Shown here piece by piece: positions 9,582-18,371 of a stretch of DNA of 64,000 nucleotides. This DNA is from Phaeodactylibacter xiamenensis (lineage in GTDB: Bacteria > Bacteroidota > Bacteroidia > Chitinophagales > Saprospiraceae). The notes below the pieces were generated by a model that had not been told where the DNA came from, did no database searches, and saw only the letters and a program-made list of their open reading frames with translations. Position 1 is the stretch's first letter. Each line of letters starts with the position of its first letter. Both the position numbers and the translations under genes were made by a program. Location of the stretch: the NCBI RefSeq assembly GCF_000759025.1, contig NZ_JPOS01000039.1, forward strand, positions 124,001 through 188,000, given 5' to 3'.

Positions 9582-10514
9582 ATGAATCGTATTTTCTTTT
9601 TTGTCCTGATAATGGGATGGCTCACGGTAAGCTGCGAGCAGGAATTCGTGCCTGCTTCTGTTGACCTGCCTCAGGAAATCGTAGTGGAGGGCTACATTGA
9701 AGCGGGTGCGGAATCACGCCCACCATTTGTGATTCTTTCGCGGTCCACTAATTTCTTTTCTGAATTTAGCGCCGAAGACTTCAATGATAATTTCGTAAGC
9801 GGGGCAGATGTACGCATTACTGATGGCCAGGATACCGTACAACTGGAAGAAATCTGCCTGAATGAGCTATCTCCTCTGGAAAAGCAACTGGCTGCCGATG
9901 CCTTTGGGCTTGCGGTGGACAGCCTCGGCTTCAACTTCTGTGTGTACATTGATATGAGTTTCTCCATGATTGGTGAGGAAGGAAAAACCTATACTTTGCT
10001 GGTGGATGCAGAGGGGCGGCAACTACGCGCGGTGACGAGCATTCCGGAACGGGTGCCGATCGACTCCCTGCGGTTCCGGCTTCCACCGGGTGAGCCCGTT
10101 GATACGCTGGCGCAGCTGTTGGGGTACCTGAAAGACCCTGCAGGCATGCCCAACTTTTACCGCTATCAGGTGGGCACCAATGGCGGCCCCATCATCAGTC
10201 CGGGGGCTTCTGTTACAGACGACCGGTTGTTTGATGGGGAAGTAGTGGAATTTCCGCTCTTTCGGCCTATTCCCAGAGGAAGTGTGGATATTGACCTGGA
10301 GACTTTTGGCTTCTATACGGTTGGTGATACCATCACTGTGAAGTGGATGACCATAGATAAAGCTCACTTTGATTTTTGGAATACCGTGGAGTTCAATACG
10401 GCTAATCAGGGGCCCTTTTCGAGCTATACCCTGATTGAGTCGAATGTAGAGGGTGGGCTCGGTATCTGGGGCGGCATTTCCGCTTCTTACTATACCTTAC
10501 CTGTGGTATACTAG
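9582..10514 (+). CDS. DUF4249 domain lipoprotein
   Basis: A 310-residue protein starting MNRIFFFVLIMGWLTVSCEQEF, a lipobox signal followed at once by the family pattern of DUF4249: VDLPQEIVVEGYIEAG, then a 'plug-and-sandwich' body with SGADVRITDG and GEEGKTYTLLVDAEG. DUF4249 proteins are usually encoded next to TonB-dependent receptors and are thought to work at the cell surface; here no receptor is adjacent. The ATG at 9582 is chosen because it gives the signal peptide; the frame stays open further upstream inside copA. It shares direction with copA and the next gene, with gaps of 52 and 30 bases. Confidence 0.88.
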   Translation: MNRIFFFVLIMGWLTVSCEQEFVPASVDLPQEIVVEGYIEAGAESRPPFVILSRSTNFFSEFSAEDFNDNFVSGADVRITDGQDTVQLEEICLNELSPLEKQLAADAFGLAVDSLGFNFCVYIDMSFSMIGEEGKTYTLLVDAEGRQLRAVTSIPERVPIDSLRFRLPPGEPVDTLAQLLGYLKDPAGMPNFYRYQVGTNGGPIISPGASVTDDRLFDGEVVEFPLFRPIPRGSVDIDLETFGFYTVGDTITVKWMTIDKAHFDFWNTVEFNTANQGPFSSYTLIESNVEGGLGIWGGISASYYTLPVVY

Positions 10515-10544
10515 AACGGAAAAGTTCTTACTTTTACCGGATAT

Positions 10545-11246
10545 ATGGAAATCAGCAGACATCAGAAGACCGCATTGGTATTTGGAGGCTCCGGCCTGGT
10601 CGGCGGCTTTGTGCTCCGGCAGTTGATTGCGCACCCTGCCTACAAACGGGTGGTCAGCTTTGGCCGGCGCAAGCTCGATATTGAGGGCGAAGGGCTTGTG
10701 CAGCATGTCATTGATTTTGACAAAGCCACTGATTACCAGCACCTCATGGAGGGGCAGGATGTTTTCTCCTGCCTGGGGACAACTATGGCTAAGGCAGGCA
10801 GCAAAGAGGCATTCTACAAAGTAGACTTTACCTACGCTTACGAAACCGCAAAGGCAGCTGCAGCGGCAGGTGCCAATCAGTTGATGCTGGTTTCTTCCGT
10901 TGGGGCAGACCGCGATTCCCTGTTTTTCTATTCCCGCGTGAAAGGAGAGCTGGAAGCCGCCATCCGTGAGCTGCCCCTGTGGAGTATACATATCTTCGAG
11001 CCCTCATTACTGCTGGGGCCAAGGCAAGAGCAACGGCTGGCAGAGCAATTGGCGGTGCGCCTGACCCGGGGTGTTGCGCCTTTCATCCGAGGCAAGGTGG
11101 TAGGCAAATACCGTCCGGTAGAAGCCGAGGATGTGGCGAAGGCCATGATTGCTGTGGCGCAGGGGCTTCAGCCCGGTCAGATCGTTTATGATTCGGAAAG
11201 GATTTATGAAATCGCTAATGCAGGTAGGGGGTTAATCGAAGGCTAG
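10545..11246 (+). CDS. NAD(P)-binding oxidoreductase, TIP30/HTATIP2-like
   Basis: A 233-residue atypical short-chain dehydrogenase. The Rossmann motif is GGSGLVGGFVLRQL (residues 14-27), followed by SFGRRKLD, CLGTTMAKAGSKEAFYKVD and the active-site region VSSVGADRDSLFFYSRVKGELE, which supplies the Tyr-x-x-x-Lys pair. This pattern matches the HTATIP2/TIP30 family of NAD(P)H-binding proteins. Its substrate is unknown. It is cytoplasmic, lies 30 bases after the DUF4249 gene and 43 before gldC, and may share their transcript. Confidence 0.88.
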   Translation: MEISRHQKTALVFGGSGLVGGFVLRQLIAHPAYKRVVSFGRRKLDIEGEGLVQHVIDFDKATDYQHLMEGQDVFSCLGTTMAKAGSKEAFYKVDFTYAYETAKAAAAAGANQLMLVSSVGADRDSLFFYSRVKGELEAAIRELPLWSIHIFEPSLLLGPRQEQRLAEQLAVRLTRGVAPFIRGKVVGKYRPVEAEDVAKAMIAVAQGLQPGQIVYDSERIYEIANAGRGLIEG

Positions 11247-11289
11247 TCGCCCTCAGATATTTAAGAATGAAAAACCAGATAAAAATAAC

Positions 11290-11652
11290 ATGGCAGACGA
11301 AGTTAAGAAGTGGTCAGAAATAAAAATTAATGTAGGGCTGGATGCTGAAAATATGCCCATCGACATACAATGGGCATCGGTAGACGGGCCTGACGGGCCG
11401 GAGCTGCAGTCCGCAAAAGCCTTTCTGTTGTCTATTTTTGACCGGGAGACGAAAGATACCCTTCGGATTGATTTGTGGACCAAGCAGATGCAAGTGATTG
11501 AAATGGACCGCTTCATGTTCCAAACCCTGAGGGCACTGGCGGATACCTACTACAAAGCTACACAGAATGCCGAGTTAGCTGCTGATATGCAGCGCTTTGT
11601 GCAATACTTCGGTGAGAAGACGGAGATTATTCCAAAAGGAGGGCAAAAATAA
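11290..11652 (+). CDS. gldC: Gliding motility protein GldC
   Basis: A 120-residue soluble protein with the GldC pattern KINVGLDAENMPIDIQWAS and LDKQ-like LWTKQMQVIEMDRFMFQTLRALADTYYKAT, ending near MQRFVQYFGEKT. GldC is restricted to Bacteroidota; in Flavobacterium it supports gliding but is not a core motor part, and many non-gliding members keep it. It is the best single lineage marker in the left part of the window. No other gld gene is nearby. Confidence 0.93.
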   Translation: MADEVKKWSEIKINVGLDAENMPIDIQWASVDGPDGPELQSAKAFLLSIFDRETKDTLRIDLWTKQMQVIEMDRFMFQTLRALADTYYKATQNAELAADMQRFVQYFGEKTEIIPKGGQK

Positions 11653-11710
11653 TTACAACGCCGGGGGCAGAGTTTTGGAATTCCGAAAGGAACCCCTTAC
11701 CTTTGCCGTC

Positions 11711-11803
11711 CGGCGAGCGCACACGACCAGCTCCCGCTGAACTCCCCCAGGGCGGAAACGCAGCAAGGGTAGGTAGGTTGAGCGGTGCGATGTGTTGCTC
11801 GCC
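11711..11803 (+). ncRNA. ffs: Small signal recognition particle RNA (4.5S type)
   Basis: The outer helix pairs GGCGAGCGCACAC with GTGTTGCTCGCC. The apical domain has the conserved SRP internal loops, visible as CAGGGCGGAAACGCAGCAAGG with a GGAAAC tetraloop-like cap. It is followed by TTATTTTTTT, a terminator run. Size is close to the usual 4.5S class without an Alu domain. The RNA binds Ffh and targets membrane proteins co-translationally. End points are good to a few bases. Confidence 0.92.
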
Positions 11804-11905
11804 TTATTTTTTTCTCCTTCCAGATGGCTCACCAAACTATTGCGGATACCACAGGTTTTATCTCTGAAACCTATTCTGAAAATACTGTAAAAACCAACCT
11901 GAAAT

Positions 11906-12562
11906 ATGAAGTTTTTTGTTGATACAGCCAGCCTTGATCAAATTAAGGAAGCCAATGAATTAGGTATACTGGACGGTGTAACCACCAATCCTTCCCTGAT
12001 GGCCAAAGAGGGCATTACCGGTCAGGACAACATCTACGCCCATTACCAGAAAATCTGTGAAATTGTGGACGGCGATGTGAGTGCTGAGGTGATCTCCACC
12101 GATTTCGAGGGCATCATCAAAGAGGGAGAAGCGCTTTCCAAACTGGCACCGAATATCGTGGTGAAAGTACCGATGATTAAGGACGGCGTAAAAGCCCTAA
12201 GCTACTTCCGTGACAATGGCATTCGCACCAACTGCACGCTGGTCTTTTCTGCTGGTCAGGCGATCCTGGCTGCCAAAGCAGGCGCGACTTATCTGTCCCC
12301 ATTCATCGGCCGTATTGATGACATCAGCTGGGACGGTATCGCTCTCATTGAGCAAATTGCTGAAATTTATGCCATTCAGGGCTACGAAACAGAAATCCTG
12401 GCAGCTTCCATCCGTAATGCCAAGCATATTGTGGACGCTGCCCGTGCCGGAGCGGATGTCTTTACCTGCCCGCTCGATGCCGCTATGGGCTTGCTGAAGC
12501 ACCCACTAACGGACATTGGCCTGGAGAAGTTTCTGGCCGATCATAAGAAAGGCAACGGCTAA
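11906..12562 (+). CDS. fsa: Transaldolase-like fructose-6-phosphate aldolase
   Basis: A 218-residue TIM-barrel aldolase of the short transaldolase (TalC/MipB/FSA) subfamily, starting [20 protein letters not shown]. The Schiff-base lysine lies in NIVVKVPM, and [22 protein letters not shown] and [12 protein letters not shown] are all family hallmarks. It transfers or releases a dihydroxyacetone unit in the pentose phosphate pathway. Short-form enzymes may act as true transaldolase or as fructose-6-phosphate aldolase; sequence by eye does not settle which. It is preceded by the SRP RNA and followed by histidine kinase debris on the other strand. Confidence 0.93.
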   Translation: MKFFVDTASLDQIKEANELGILDGVTTNPSLMAKEGITGQDNIYAHYQKICEIVDGDVSAEVISTDFEGIIKEGEALSKLAPNIVVKVPMIKDGVKALSYFRDNGIRTNCTLVFSAGQAILAAKAGATYLSPFIGRIDDISWDGIALIEQIAEIYAIQGYETEILAASIRNAKHIVDAARAGADVFTCPLDAAMGLLKHPLTDIGLEKFLADHKKGNG

Positions 12563-12564
12563 CC

Positions 12565-12741
12565 TTACTGTACAGGAATACAGAGGGTAAATGTACTACC
12601 CATGCCCGGGGCGCTCTTTACACGGAGCGCCCCGTTCATTTGTTGGGCCAGCTTTTGAGATAAGGGCAACCCAATGCCCGGGTTTTGGCTTTCTTGCAGG
12701 GGCTTACAGATGTCCAACTGCAGGCTGATCCGGCTCGGTCG
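12565..12741 (-). pseudogene. Remnant of a histidine kinase ATPase domain (C-terminus only)
   Basis: Read on the minus strand, the frame ending at the TAA at 12565-12567 gives the end of a HATPase domain: NPGIGLPLSQKLAQQMNG (a G2-box variant), SAPGMGSTFTLCIPVQ and stop. Only about 50 residues are recognisable. It lies in the same frame as, and directly after, the stop codon of the next fragment (12742). The N-box and the kinase half are gone. It is best seen as the leftover end of a second kinase fused to the first by deletion. Confidence 0.75.
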
Positions 12742-13149
12742 TCAGTGATTGATGCCCGACTGTGTTTTCTCTTTCGGCCATCGAATGGTAAACACGCTCC
12801 CTTTATTTTCTTCACTCTGCAGGGTTATCGTGCCCCCGATATAGTCTGTCAGGCGCCGTACGATAGCCAGCCCTAATCCTGTGCCCTGATAAGTGCCGCG
12901 GTCGTGCATACGGAAAAACATGTTGAAAATCTTCTCCTGGAATTCAGTTGGGATACCTATGCCGTTATCCTCTACACTAATCCAGTAATGTTGGTCTTTT
13001 TCGCCTTGCCGGATAGTGATGAGCGGGATAGCTGCCGTATTGTATTTCACACCGTTTTCTACGAGGTTTTTAATGAGGATATCGATCACCAGTGCAGGCC
13101 CCCGGCAGGTTCCGGAACTGAAGAGCTTTACGTTTTTTTCAATGTGCAT
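12742..13149 (-). pseudogene. Truncated histidine kinase (ATPase domain), cut by an insertion sequence
   Basis: The minus strand encodes a HATPase domain with an N-box (DILIKNLVENGVKYN), a G1 box (VEDNGIGIPTEFQEKIFNMFFRMHDRG) and a G2 box (GTGLGLAIVRRL). It ends FTIRWPKEK plus a seven-residue tail. It is closely similar in layout to the kinase at 15360-16210. The phospho-acceptor His domain and everything upstream are missing: three bases above the first usable ATG (13149) the insertion sequence begins, and beyond the element lies an unrelated gene. The product, if any, would lack the kinase core. Confidence 0.85.
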
Positions 13150-13151
13150 AT

Positions 13152-14100
13152 GAAGTTGTCTAAAAAAGAATCGTGGTGAAATCGAGATGGTTTGCACAAA
13201 AAGTTGCAAAAGGAGATATTTGGAAATCTCTAAACTTTTCCAAACTCCTTTCGCAACTATGTACGTAAAATTAACCAAGAAATTCATCACACACAATTTG
13301 ATGCCCTATTTGAGCACAACAAATCTAGGGCGCAAGCCAAAAGTTAAGCTTTGGAAAATGGTCAAAGCAATAATATACCGCCTAAAAACAGGTACACAAT
13401 GGCGAGAGTTACCCCTGCGCCAGTTTTTTGGATTTGCCATAAAATCCTATAAAACAGTGTTTTATCATTACAATAAATGGGCTAAAGATGGTTCTTGGCA
13501 TCGCTTATGGACGGCATTATTGAAAGCAAATAAAGCTGCCTTGGATATGTCCACCGTAGCTTTAGACGGTAGCCAGACCCGAGCTAGAATGGGTGGTGAG
13601 GCAGTGGGGTATCAAAGCCGGAAATCTGCAAAAACAACAAACATGCTGTTTTTGACTGACTCCAACGGAATCCCGTTAGCGATGTCAAAACCCGTATCAG
13701 GTAATCATCATGACCTCTATGAAATTAACAAGGCATTCAAAAATATCTGCGAAATTTTAGAGCAGGCCGATATCGACCCAAGAGGTTTGGTAATGAATGC
13801 AGATGCTGGTTTTGACAGCAGGAGCTTTAGAGAGTACTGTGATGGGCTGGAAATCCTTGCCAACATAGACATCAACAAAAGGAATGCAAAAAACACTGAT
13901 TATGAATACCTTGTAGACCCTGAGTTGTATAAGGAAAGGTTTGCTGTTGAGCGGACCAACGCTTGGATTGATGGCTTCAAATCTCTTTTAGTCCGGTACG
14001 AGACATCTGCTAGAAATTGGATGAGTGCTCATTTCCTAGCCTTTTCAATCATTTTGTTGAGAAAAACTAAACTCCATACAAATCATTTTTAGACAACTTC
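13152..14100 (+). mobile_element. IS5-type insertion sequence, complete
   Basis: A 949-bp element bounded by a perfect 15-bp terminal inverted repeat, GAAGTTGTCTAAAAA at the left (13152) and its complement at the right (to 14100). It carries one transposase gene and is visibly richer in A/T than its neighbours. The flanks (left ...GTGCATAT, right GATTTTAA...) show no target-site duplication. The left flank is a decapitated histidine kinase and the right flank is the end of udp, so the element probably mediated a deletion. Confidence 0.9.
13259..14092 (+). CDS. IS5 family transposase
   Basis: A 277-residue DDE transposase. The N-terminal part (LGRKPKVKLWKMVKAIIYRLKTGTQWRELP) is the DUF4096-type domain typical of IS5 members. 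The first acidic residue is in VALDGSQTRARMGG, the second in MNADAGFDSRSFREY, and the last sits in the signature ERTNAWIDGFKSLLVRYE. All three are present and the frame is uninterrupted, so the protein looks functional. An in-frame start at 13187 would add 24 residues that read like non-coding terminal sequence, so 13259 is preferred. Confidence 0.9.
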   Translation: MYVKLTKKFITHNLMPYLSTTNLGRKPKVKLWKMVKAIIYRLKTGTQWRELPLRQFFGFAIKSYKTVFYHYNKWAKDGSWHRLWTALLKANKAALDMSTVALDGSQTRARMGGEAVGYQSRKSAKTTNMLFLTDSNGIPLAMSKPVSGNHHDLYEINKAFKNICEILEQADIDPRGLVMNADAGFDSRSFREYCDGLEILANIDINKRNAKNTDYEYLVDPELYKERFAVERTNAWIDGFKSLLVRYETSARNWMSAHFLAFSIILLRKTKLHTNHF

Positions 14101-14118
14101 GATTTTAAAGTACGTTCG

Positions 14119-14988
14119 CTATTCAAGCTGTTGCAATACAAATTTAATCAATTTTCCGACAGACTTTTTCGGGTCCGGGCTGAACTGCCCAGCGGGGCGG
14201 TTTGCCAGGATAACGTTGGTGGACAGTGCCTGGTGGCCCAGCATGCGGCAAAGCCCGTAAATAGCAGCGGTTTCCATCTCAAAATTGGTGATTGGCGTTT
14301 TGCCAAAGTAAAAGTGGCCGAGCTGCTCCATCCGTTCGGTATTGAAGCGGGGCTGTAGCCGGAGCTGCCTGCCTTGAGGCCCATAGAAGCCAGCTGCGGT
14401 TAGTGTAATACCATGGTGCATGCCCTGCCCAACTGTCTCCAGTAGGGCTTTGCTGCCCGCGCAAACGTAAAAGGGCAGGTCCATCTTCTCTTTGAGGAAA
14501 GCCCGGAGTTCGTCCTCCAGCTCCGCCTCAGCCAGATTTTGCTGGTACTGGTAAAAGGAAAGCATATTGTCGAGCCCGATGCCATAGGCTGAAGCCACAA
14601 AACTGTCCACCGGCAGGTCTGCCCGCAGGGAGCCGGAAGTGCCGATCCGGATGATATTCAGTGCCGTATGTTCGGCTTTTGGAGCACGGGTTTCGAAATC
14701 AATATTCACCAGTGCGTCGAGCTCATTAATGACGATATCAATATTGTCGGGGCCGATACCGGTGGAAAGCACGGATAGCTCCGTCTGCCCGATCCGGCCG
14801 GTATGGCAAACGAACTCCCGTTTTTCCTTTTTCACCCGTACCTCGTCAAAGTATTGAGAGACCCGGGCTACCCGGCCGGGGTTGCCCACTGTAATGATGG
14901 TAGGGGCAATATCCTCAGGGCGGAGGTTGAGGTGGTAAATGCTGCCATCGGCATTAAGAATGAGTTCGGCATTGGAAATGCGTTGCAT
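14119..14988 (-). CDS. udp: Uridine phosphorylase-like nucleoside phosphorylase
   Basis: A 289-residue PNP/UDP-family enzyme that splits a nucleoside with phosphate into base and ribose-1-phosphate. Visible signatures are the phosphate-binding TVGNPGRVARVSQYFD, STGIGPDNIDIVINEL, the IRIGTSGSLRADLPV loop and NFEMETAAIYGLCRMLGH near the C-terminus, the Met-Glu pair of which binds ribose. These match the Bacteroidota uridine phosphorylase group. Its 3' end stops 18 bases from the insertion sequence and is intact. It is divergent from the ArsC-like gene with only 22 bases between starts, so the two promoters must overlap. Confidence 0.92.
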   Translation of the reverse strand: MQRISNAELILNADGSIYHLNLRPEDIAPTIITVGNPGRVARVSQYFDEVRVKKEKREFVCHTGRIGQTELSVLSTGIGPDNIDIVINELDALVNIDFETRAPKAEHTALNIIRIGTSGSLRADLPVDSFVASAYGIGLDNMLSFYQYQQNLAEAELEDELRAFLKEKMDLPFYVCAGSKALLETVGQGMHHGITLTAAGFYGPQGRQLRLQPRFNTERMEQLGHFYFGKTPITNFEMETAAIYGLCRMLGHQALSTNVILANRPAGQFSPDPKKSVGKLIKFVLQQLE

Positions 14989-15010
14989 CGTTTATCTTTG
15001 CTAAAAAAAG

Positions 15011-15367
15011 ATGAAGAAAATTTATCACTTGTCCACTTGCAAAACCTGTCAGCGCATCATCGGAGAACTGAATGGCGGAGAGGGCTTTGTCTTGCAAGAT
15101 ATCAAAACCGAGCCAATAACCGAAGCACAGCTACAGGAGATGTATGACATGGCGGGTTCTTATGAAGCTTTGTTTACCCGGCGTTCCCGCAAATACCGGG
15201 CTATGGGGCTGCACGAGCAGGAGCTGGGGGAAGCCGATTACAAGCGGCTGATCCTTGAGGAATATACCTTCCTCAAACGGCCGGTAGTTGTGGTAGAGGA
15301 CGAGATATTTATCGGCAACAGCAAAAGCGTGGTGGCTGCCGCTGCGGAAAAAGCTGGTATCAATTAG
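15011..15367 (+). CDS. ArsC/Spx-family thioredoxin-fold protein
   Basis: A 118-residue protein of the arsenate reductase (ArsC/Spx/YffB) family, starting MKKIYHLSTCKTCQRIIGEL. The catalytic Cys is Cys10 in a CxxC. The segment TFLKRPVVVVEDEIFIGNS is the family's conserved cis-Pro strand. True arsenate reductases need an Arg triad; I see RR and KRP but cannot assign activity, and no other ars gene is present. It may be a general thiol reductase or regulator. Its last eight bases overlap the end of the convergent kinase gene. Confidence 0.85.
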   Translation: MKKIYHLSTCKTCQRIIGELNGGEGFVLQDIKTEPITEAQLQEMYDMAGSYEALFTRRSRKYRAMGLHEQELGEADYKRLILEEYTFLKRPVVVVEDEIFIGNSKSVVAAAAEKAGIN

Positions 15368-17406
15368 CAAACTCAATGGAGAAAATAGTGCCGCCGCCCG
15401 GGCGGTCGCTAATTTCGATGGTTGCACCGAGACTGCCGGCGAGCCGCTGAACGATAGCCAGGCCAAGACCTGTGCCCTCGTACTGAGACCGGCCGTGCAA
15501 CCGGTAGAACATATCAAAAACCTTGGGCTTGAATTCATCCGGTATGCCAATACCATTATCGATGACGAATAAGCGGGGCTTCTCAGTTTTCAGTGCCTGC
15601 CGCACAATGATCATGGGCGATTCGTGCTCGTTGTACTTGAGCCCGTTCTCGACCAGGTTTTTGAGTATGATATAGAAGTGGTGGGGCGTACCTTCTATGA
15701 AAGTCAGGTTTTCGCTGTAGAGTTTAGCGTTTTTAGCTTCGAGTTGGGGCTGCAGGGCTTCCTGTACCTGTACCATGATCTCGTTGAGATTAACTCTTGA
15801 TAAGGCAGTTTGATTCTGACCTCCGCGCACCTGTGCATAGGCCAGCACATCCTGAATCAGGGTATGCATCTGCCGGGCACTGCGTTTAATATGGCTGAAA
15901 AAATCCCTGGCGTCATCATGGCCCGCCCAGAGTGCCTTCTTTCGCTCCAGCAGCGTAGTAAAGCTGATGATATTGCGAAGGGGCTCTTTCAAATCATGGG
16001 AAGCAATGTAGGTGAACCTTTCCAGTTCCTGGTTGGACTGCTCCAGTTCGTGGTTAGCCTTTTGCAGTTCCTGGGTTTGCAGTTCTACCTGTAGCTCCAG
16101 CTGTTGGCTAAACCGGCGGCGATGCCACAATAAAAACAGGGTGGTGAAGAGCAGGAGCACCAGTGTAAATACGGTTAGCAATGCCAGGCGCTGCTGATTG
16201 ACGACTTTTGCTCGGCTTGTTCCTTTTCCAGCGCAAGGATTTCGTTGGCACGGTTTTTCTGAGCGACTTCGTAGTTGACTTCTAAGCGGGTTAGCTCCTG
16301 TTGTTTGAGGGTATTGGACAGGCTGTCTTTATAAAACAGGACAGAACCCTGCTCCGACAATGCCTGCCGGTACTGACCGGTTTCCCGGTAATACCTGGCC
16401 TTAAGTTCGTGCAGCAACAATTGGTCACCCAGTGCCAATGCGCTCCCGGTTGGAATACGCCCGAGAGCTTCCCTGGCTTTGGGGTACAGTTTATTGTCAA
16501 GGTACAACTCACCAAGCTCCATGATCGCATAGTAGGCACCAAATGGATAGTTGTTTTCATCACAGAGGCTAATGACCTTTTGCAATACGTTTTCACTGTG
16601 TTCCGTACGCTTGGCATCGCGATGTATGATGGCAATATTGATGAGCGTATGTACTTCGGTAGTCAGGTCTTTATATTCCCGGCATATATTGAGAGCCTTG
16701 TTGAAGAGCAGCAGCGCGGAATCCAGTTGTGTGGTATCCTCCATCTTGATCATACCTTCTGTGAAGTAGGCTTCAAGAAGGATCAGGGGGCATCAGACAC
16801 TTGTGCTTCTGCGATAGCCTGGGCCATATATTTTTCACAAGCCGCTTTATCTCCGCTGTTGTAATAGAGCAGAGCGATGTTGTTGAGGGTGTACACCCGC
16901 CCCAGCGTGTCATTCGTAGTGTAGTCCAGGGATTTATGAAACCGGCTGAGTGCCTGTTGGGCATCTCCGGCATCCATATCCACCAGGGCGAGGTTGTTGT
17001 AAGCGTTGGCGAGATTCGTACTATCATTGATCGCGAGTGCCAGGTTGAGTGCTTGTTCCGTTTTTCGGATGGATTCAGCCAGGTTGCCCTGAGCAGAGGC
17101 TGCCGACCCCTGCAGGATGTAAGCCCGTGCAATGACCGAAGTGTCTTTTTGTACAATGCCCTCTGCCTCTGCTAATTCGGCATAGTACCTTGACGAGTCA
17201 AACTGATAAACACTATAGGCATAGCTGATATCGTTAAGCAGCATACCCCGGTTTTTGGGGGGAGGCTGCGTATGTAGTAAGCTTTTCAGGCTGTCAACCG
17301 GTGCATCGTATTGACCGAAACCGGGCATTGCCATCAACATCAAAGGGAGGACCAGGAAAAGGCATTGACAATGCCTTGACAATATGTATAGGTGCGCCTT
17401 GAGCAA
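15360..17406 (-). pseudogene. TPR-sensor histidine kinase with two frameshifts
   Basis: Three pieces in different frames form one protein. 17406-16783 has a signal-like start and TPR repeats (RAYILQGSAASAQGN, LANAYNNLALVDMDAGD). 16785-16175 continues the TPRs (LILLEAYFTEGMIKMEDTTQ onward) into a coiled coil. 16210-15360 has a membrane helix (LLTVFTLVLLLFTTLFLLWH), a coiled coil, the H-box YIASHDLKEPLRNI and an ATPase domain with KNLVENGLKYN, DNGIGIPDEF and GTGLGLAIVQRL. Restoring one base at the five-G run 16786-16790 and one at the four-T run 16206-16209 joins all three in frame. Both sites are homopolymers, so sequencing error is as likely as true decay. The start near 17406 is a TTG and is uncertain. 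Confidence 0.82.
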
Positions 17407-17462
17407 AGGGATGTATTTTGTGCAATTGTTGAGTACGAGCCACTAAAATAAGAAAATTCATC

Positions 17463-18371
17463 ATGTATACTGATAAACAGGAAATCATTTCATTTTTCAA
17501 GTCGCTGCAGGATAGTATTTGTCAGCAGTTGGAAGCGGCAGATGGCGGAGGGAAGTTTCAGGAGGATGCCTGGGAACGCCCCGGTGGCGGTGGTGGGCGC
17601 ACACGTATCCTTCAGGGACAGCGCATCGCTAAGGGAGGCGTCAATTTCTCCGCAGTGCACGGGGAAATGCCGGAGCGGGTTACCCATGCGCTGGGGGTGG
17701 AGCCTGGCCGTTTTCTGGCCACCGGCGTAAGTATCGTGCAGCACCCGGTCAGCCCGATGGTGCCCATCATACATATGAATGTCCGTTACTTTGAGATGGA
17801 AAACGGGCTGTATTGGTTTGGAGGAGGCATTGATCTGACGCCACATTATATTAATAAAAAGGATGCCCGGTATTTCCACGAACAGCTAAAGGCCGTTTGC
17901 GACCGGCACCATCCCGAATTTTACCCCCGGTTTAAAAAGTGGGCGGATGACTATTTCTACCTGAAACACCGTAAAGAAACGCGGGGTGTGGGGGGCATTT
18001 TCTTTGACCGGCTGAATGAGGAAAGCGAAGGGCTGTCAAAAGAGGCCATTTTTTCCTTTGTGAAAGAGGTGGGGGAGATTTTTGCTCCTGCCTACAGTGA
18101 GTTGATCACACGGAATCAGGATAAGCCCTACGGAGAACGGGAACTGAGCTGGCAGGCCCTGCGCCGGGGCCGCTACGTGGAGTTCAACCTGGTCTGGGAC
18201 AAAGGCACCAAATTCGGGCTCGATACCGATGGGCGTACCGAATCCATTCTCATGAGCCTGCCACCAGTAGCTCATTGGGAATACAGCCACCAACCGGAAC
18301 CGGGAGGCCCGGAGCAACAAACGCTAGGCATGCTTAAAAAGAATATCGACTGGCTGTCAGTTGCAGATTAG
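17463..18371 (+). CDS. hemF: Oxygen-dependent coproporphyrinogen III oxidase
   Basis: A 302-residue haem biosynthesis enzyme converting coproporphyrinogen III to protoporphyrinogen IX with O2. The family signatures are all present: DAWERPGGGGGRTRILQG, GVNFSAVHG, PMVPIIHMNVRYFE, the active-site stretch WFGGGIDLTPHY, and NLVWDKGTKFGLDTDGRTESILMSLPP near the C-terminus. Its length is standard and it acts in the cytoplasm. The presence of the oxygen-dependent form suits an aerobe. Its last 15 bases overlap the end of the convergent lipoprotein gene. Confidence 0.96.
   Translation: MYTDKQEIISFFKSLQDSICQQLEAADGGGKFQEDAWERPGGGGGRTRILQGQRIAKGGVNFSAVHGEMPERVTHALGVEPGRFLATGVSIVQHPVSPMVPIIHMNVRYFEMENGLYWFGGGIDLTPHYINKKDARYFHEQLKAVCDRHHPEFYPRFKKWADDYFYLKHRKETRGVGGIFFDRLNEESEGLSKEAIFSFVKEVGEIFAPAYSELITRNQDKPYGERELSWQALRRGRYVEFNLVWDKGTKFGLDTDGRTESILMSLPPVAHWEYSHQPEPGGPEQQTLGMLKKNIDWLSVAD

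Noticed and set aside
12608-12633. Perfect nine-base hairpin after the aldolase gene, first taken for its terminator
   Set aside because: It lies inside recognisable kinase coding sequence and lacks a T run.
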